DNA of 64,000 bases from Luteimonas sp. RC10 (GTDB lineage Bacteria; Pseudomonadota; Gammaproteobacteria; Xanthomonadales; Xanthomonadaceae): contig NZ_JACHYJ010000008.1 in assembly GCF_014192745.1 (NCBI RefSeq), positions 186,001 to 250,000 of the forward strand, given 5' to 3'. The translations under genes and the position numbers were made by a program. Of this stretch, positions 62,012 through 64,000 are shown piece by piece (positions within the stretch are counted from its first letter, which is position 1; the number at the start of each line of letters is the position of its first letter). The notes beneath the pieces are model-generated. The model was not told the origin of the DNA. It saw nothing but the letters and a program-made list of their open reading frames with translations, and made no database searches.

Positions 62012-64000
62012 CTACATCCGCTGCACGCCGTGGACGACCGGCAGCCGCCGGGTGCGACGGATGACGTCGGCCAAGTGCTTGCGGTGCTTGACCTCGATCG
62101 AAAACCGGATCGCGGCAACCGTACTGTCGCGTTCGAGGTACTCGACACCATCGATGTTGGAATGCGCGCGCGCGATCGCTGCGGCCACCTGGGCCAGCAC
62201 GCCAGGATGGTTCTCGACCTCGATGCGCAGCGCGACGTTGTAGTCGCCGACGACCTCGCGGTCCCAGTCGATCGCGACCCAGCGCTCGGGCGACTTGCGG
62301 AACTCGGCGACGTTGGGGCAATCCAGCCGATGCACGACGATGCCGCGCCCGGTGGTGTGGTAGCCCATGATGTCGTCGCCCGGAATCGGCATGCAGCAGT
62401 TGGCGAACGCGATGACCCCGCGCTCGTCGCCGCGGATCCGGATCGTCTCGCCGGCTCGCGCCGCCGGTCGATCGCCTTCGGCGTCGGCATCGTGCTGCGC
62501 CAGCGCCGACGCCACCTGTGCGGGCATCCAGTTGCCCAGCGCGATGTCGGCCATCAGTTCCTCGAGCCGGGGATAGCGCGCCTCGGCCAGATAGGTGTCG
62601 AGCCGCTCCTGCGGCAGCCGATCGAGCGAGGTCCCCAGCCCTTCCAGCGCGCGGTCGAGCATGCGGTGGCCCAGTTGCACCGCGTCCTCGTGCTGCAATT
62701 GCTTGAGCTGGGCGCGGATCGCGGTCCGCGCCTTGCCGGTGGCGACGAATTCCAGCCACTGCGGCCGCGGCATCGAGGACTTGGCGGTGACGATCTCCAC
62801 GCGCTGGCCGCTCGCGAGCTGCGTGCGCAGCGGCACCAGCTTGCCGTCCACGCGCGCGGCGACCGCCTGATTGCCGATGTCGGTGTGCACCGAGTAGGCG
62901 AAGTCGAGCGCGGTCGAATTGCGCGGCAGCGACATGATGTCGCCCTTGGGCGTGAACAGGTAGACCTCGTCGGGGAACAGGTCGACCTTGACGTTCTCCA
63001 GGAATTCCAGCGACGAGCCGGTCGTGCGCTGGGATTCCAGCAGGCCGGCGATCCACGAATGCGCGCGCGACTGGGCGCTGTTGGGGCCCTCGCCGCCGTG
63101 TTTGTAGGCCCAGTGCGCAGCGATGCCGCGCTCGGCGATCAGATCCATCTCCTCGGTCCGGATCTGCACCTCGATCGGCGCGCCGTACGGTCCGAACAGC
63201 ACGGTGTGCAACGACTGGTAGCCATTCGCCTTCGGGATCGCGATGAAGTCGCGGAAGCGCCCATCGAGCGGCTTGAACACGGCGTGCGCAATGCCCAGCG
63301 CGTGGTAACAGTCGGCGGCGTTGCCGACGATGATCCGGTAGCCGAATACGTCCATGACCTGGGTGAAGGTTTTCCCCTCACCCTGCATCTTGTTGTAGAT
63401 GCTCCAGGGCGACTTCACCCGCCCCACCAGTCGGTACTGCAGCCCGGCGCTGGTCAGCCGCTGCGCCAGTTGCGCCTCGATGCTCGCCAGCGCCTCGCGC
63501 CGCACCAGCGGCTGATTGCGGATGCGCTTCTCGAGCACCATGTGGCGGATCGGATGCAGGGCATGGAACCCCAGGTCCTGCAATTCGGCCTTGATCCGGT
63601 TCATGCCCAGCCGCTGGGCGATCGGCGCGTAGACCTCCAGGGTTTCGCGCGCGATACGCTCGCGCGACGGCCCTGGCTGCGCGCCGAGCGTGCGCATGTT
63701 GTGCAGGCGGTCGGCGAGCTTGATCAGGATCACGCGCAGGTCGCGCGCCATCGCCAGCATCATCTTGCGGAAGCTTTCGGCGTCGGCTTCCTGCCGGCTG
63801 CTGAAGTTGAGCTTGTCGAGCTTGGTCACGCCATCGACGAGCTCGGCCACCGGTTCGCCGAACTGTTCGGCCAGTTGGTCGCGCGTGAGCGGCGTGTCCT
63901 CGATGGTGTCGTGCAGGATCGCCGCGACCAGGGTCTCGACGTCGACCTTCTGCTCGGCCAGCACCCGAGCGACCGCGACCGGATGGGTGATGTAGGGCTC
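62012..64000 (-). CDS. spoT: SpoT, bifunctional (p)ppGpp synthetase/hydrolase, 5' end cut by window edge
   Basis: The frame is open to the right edge; the visible part is 662 codons and the true start lies outside. An intact HD hydrolase ([26 protein letters not shown]) and a synthetase domain with the basic RFRD signature ([21 protein letters not shown]) mark a bifunctional enzyme rather than RelA. TGS ([22 protein letters not shown]) and C-terminal CC/zinc-like ([16 protein letters not shown]) and ACT regions follow. It makes and degrades (p)ppGpp under carbon, fatty-acid or other stress. Confidence 0.96.
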   Translation of the reverse strand, partial: EPYITHPVAVARVLAEQKVDVETLVAAILHDTIEDTPLTRDQLAEQFGEPVAELVDGVTKLDKLNFSSRQEADAESFRKMMLAMARDLRVILIKLADRLHNMRTLGAQPGPSRERIARETLEVYAPIAQRLGMNRIKAELQDLGFHALHPIRHMVLEKRIRNQPLVRREALASIEAQLAQRLTSAGLQYRLVGRVKSPWSIYNKMQGEGKTFTQVMDVFGYRIIVGNAADCYHALGIAHAVFKPLDGRFRDFIAIPKANGYQSLHTVLFGPYGAPIEVQIRTEEMDLIAERGIAAHWAYKHGGEGPNSAQSRAHSWIAGLLESQRTTGSSLEFLENVKVDLFPDEVYLFTPKGDIMSLPRNSTALDFAYSVHTDIGNQAVAARVDGKLVPLRTQLASGQRVEIVTAKSSMPRPQWLEFVATGKARTAIRAQLKQLQHEDAVQLGHRMLDRALEGLGTSLDRLPQERLDTYLAEARYPRLEELMADIALGNWMPAQVASALAQHDADAEGDRPAARAGETIRIRGDERGVIAFANCCMPIPGDDIMGYHTTGRGIVVHRLDCPNVAEFRKSPERWVAIDWDREVVGDYNVALRIEVENHPGVLAQVAAAIARAHSNIDGVEYLERDSTVAAIRFSIEVKHRKHLADVIRRTRRLPVVHGVQRM

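Overview
The window is a 64 kb piece of a high-GC chromosome with the gene content and order of a Xanthomonadaceae-type gammaproteobacterium (Lysobacter, Luteimonas or Xanthomonas relatives). The grounds are gshB next to a Pil-Chp chemosensory operon, pilMNOPQ divergent from mrcA, spoT-ridA-recG, gltA beside a zinc-free L31 gene, a monofunctional RelA beside a bifunctional SpoT, and no plasmid, phage or IS backbone. No genus is claimed. Coding density is very high, and many start and stop codons overlap by 1-8 bases (ATGA, GTGA, TGATG). Most long open frames opposite or beside these genes are GC-rich shadows and were left out.

Layout. 1-9776 (-): twitching/Pil-Chp operon pilG-pilH-pilI-pilJ-chpA-chpB (chpB runs off the left edge). 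9936-11806 (+): gshB and a TonB3-like transducer. 11819-13281 (-): methyltransferase and signal peptidase I. 13328-19141 (-): tsaB, a DinG/YoaA-type helicase, a small lipoprotein, PBP1B. 19263-21380 (+): a two-domain GT2-GT4 glycosyltransferase. 21381-25137 (-): TPR membrane protein and relA. 25202-26822: a secreted protein, a degenerate RAYT transposase relative and a small secreted cysteine-bearing protein. 27027-31154 (-): hrpA; 31244-31816 (+): dps. 32203-33576 (-): dicarboxylate symporter. 33624-40469 (-): MoxR/Bat operon. 40621-45406 (-): pilMNOPQ; 45595-48153 (+): mrcA. 48262-52724: unknown gene, gltA, rpmE2, nucleoside hydrolase, TpgA-like lipoprotein. 52786-59307 (-): giant trimeric autotransporter adhesin with an RcsB-like regulator upstream. 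59444-64000 (-): recG, ridA, spoT (runs off the right edge).

How it fits together. Two blocks build and steer type IV pili: pilMNOPQ (alignment complex and secretin) and the Pil-Chp pathway, with a TonB3 relative nearby. The Pil-Chp locus has no pilK methyltransferase gene between pilJ and chpA, and its ChpB lacks the catalytic serine and a recognisable phosphoacceptor aspartate, so the methylation-adaptation arm looks absent or rebuilt. A second surface-attachment module combines a 1,874-residue trimeric autotransporter carrying an 867-bp tandem repeat, a downstream TpgA-like BamE/OmpA lipoprotein, and an upstream NarL/RcsB-type regulator, with clustered inverted repeats in the gap before the adhesin. 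The remainder is housekeeping: peptidoglycan synthases, stringent response, glutathione, TCA cycle, translation and DNA/RNA helicases.
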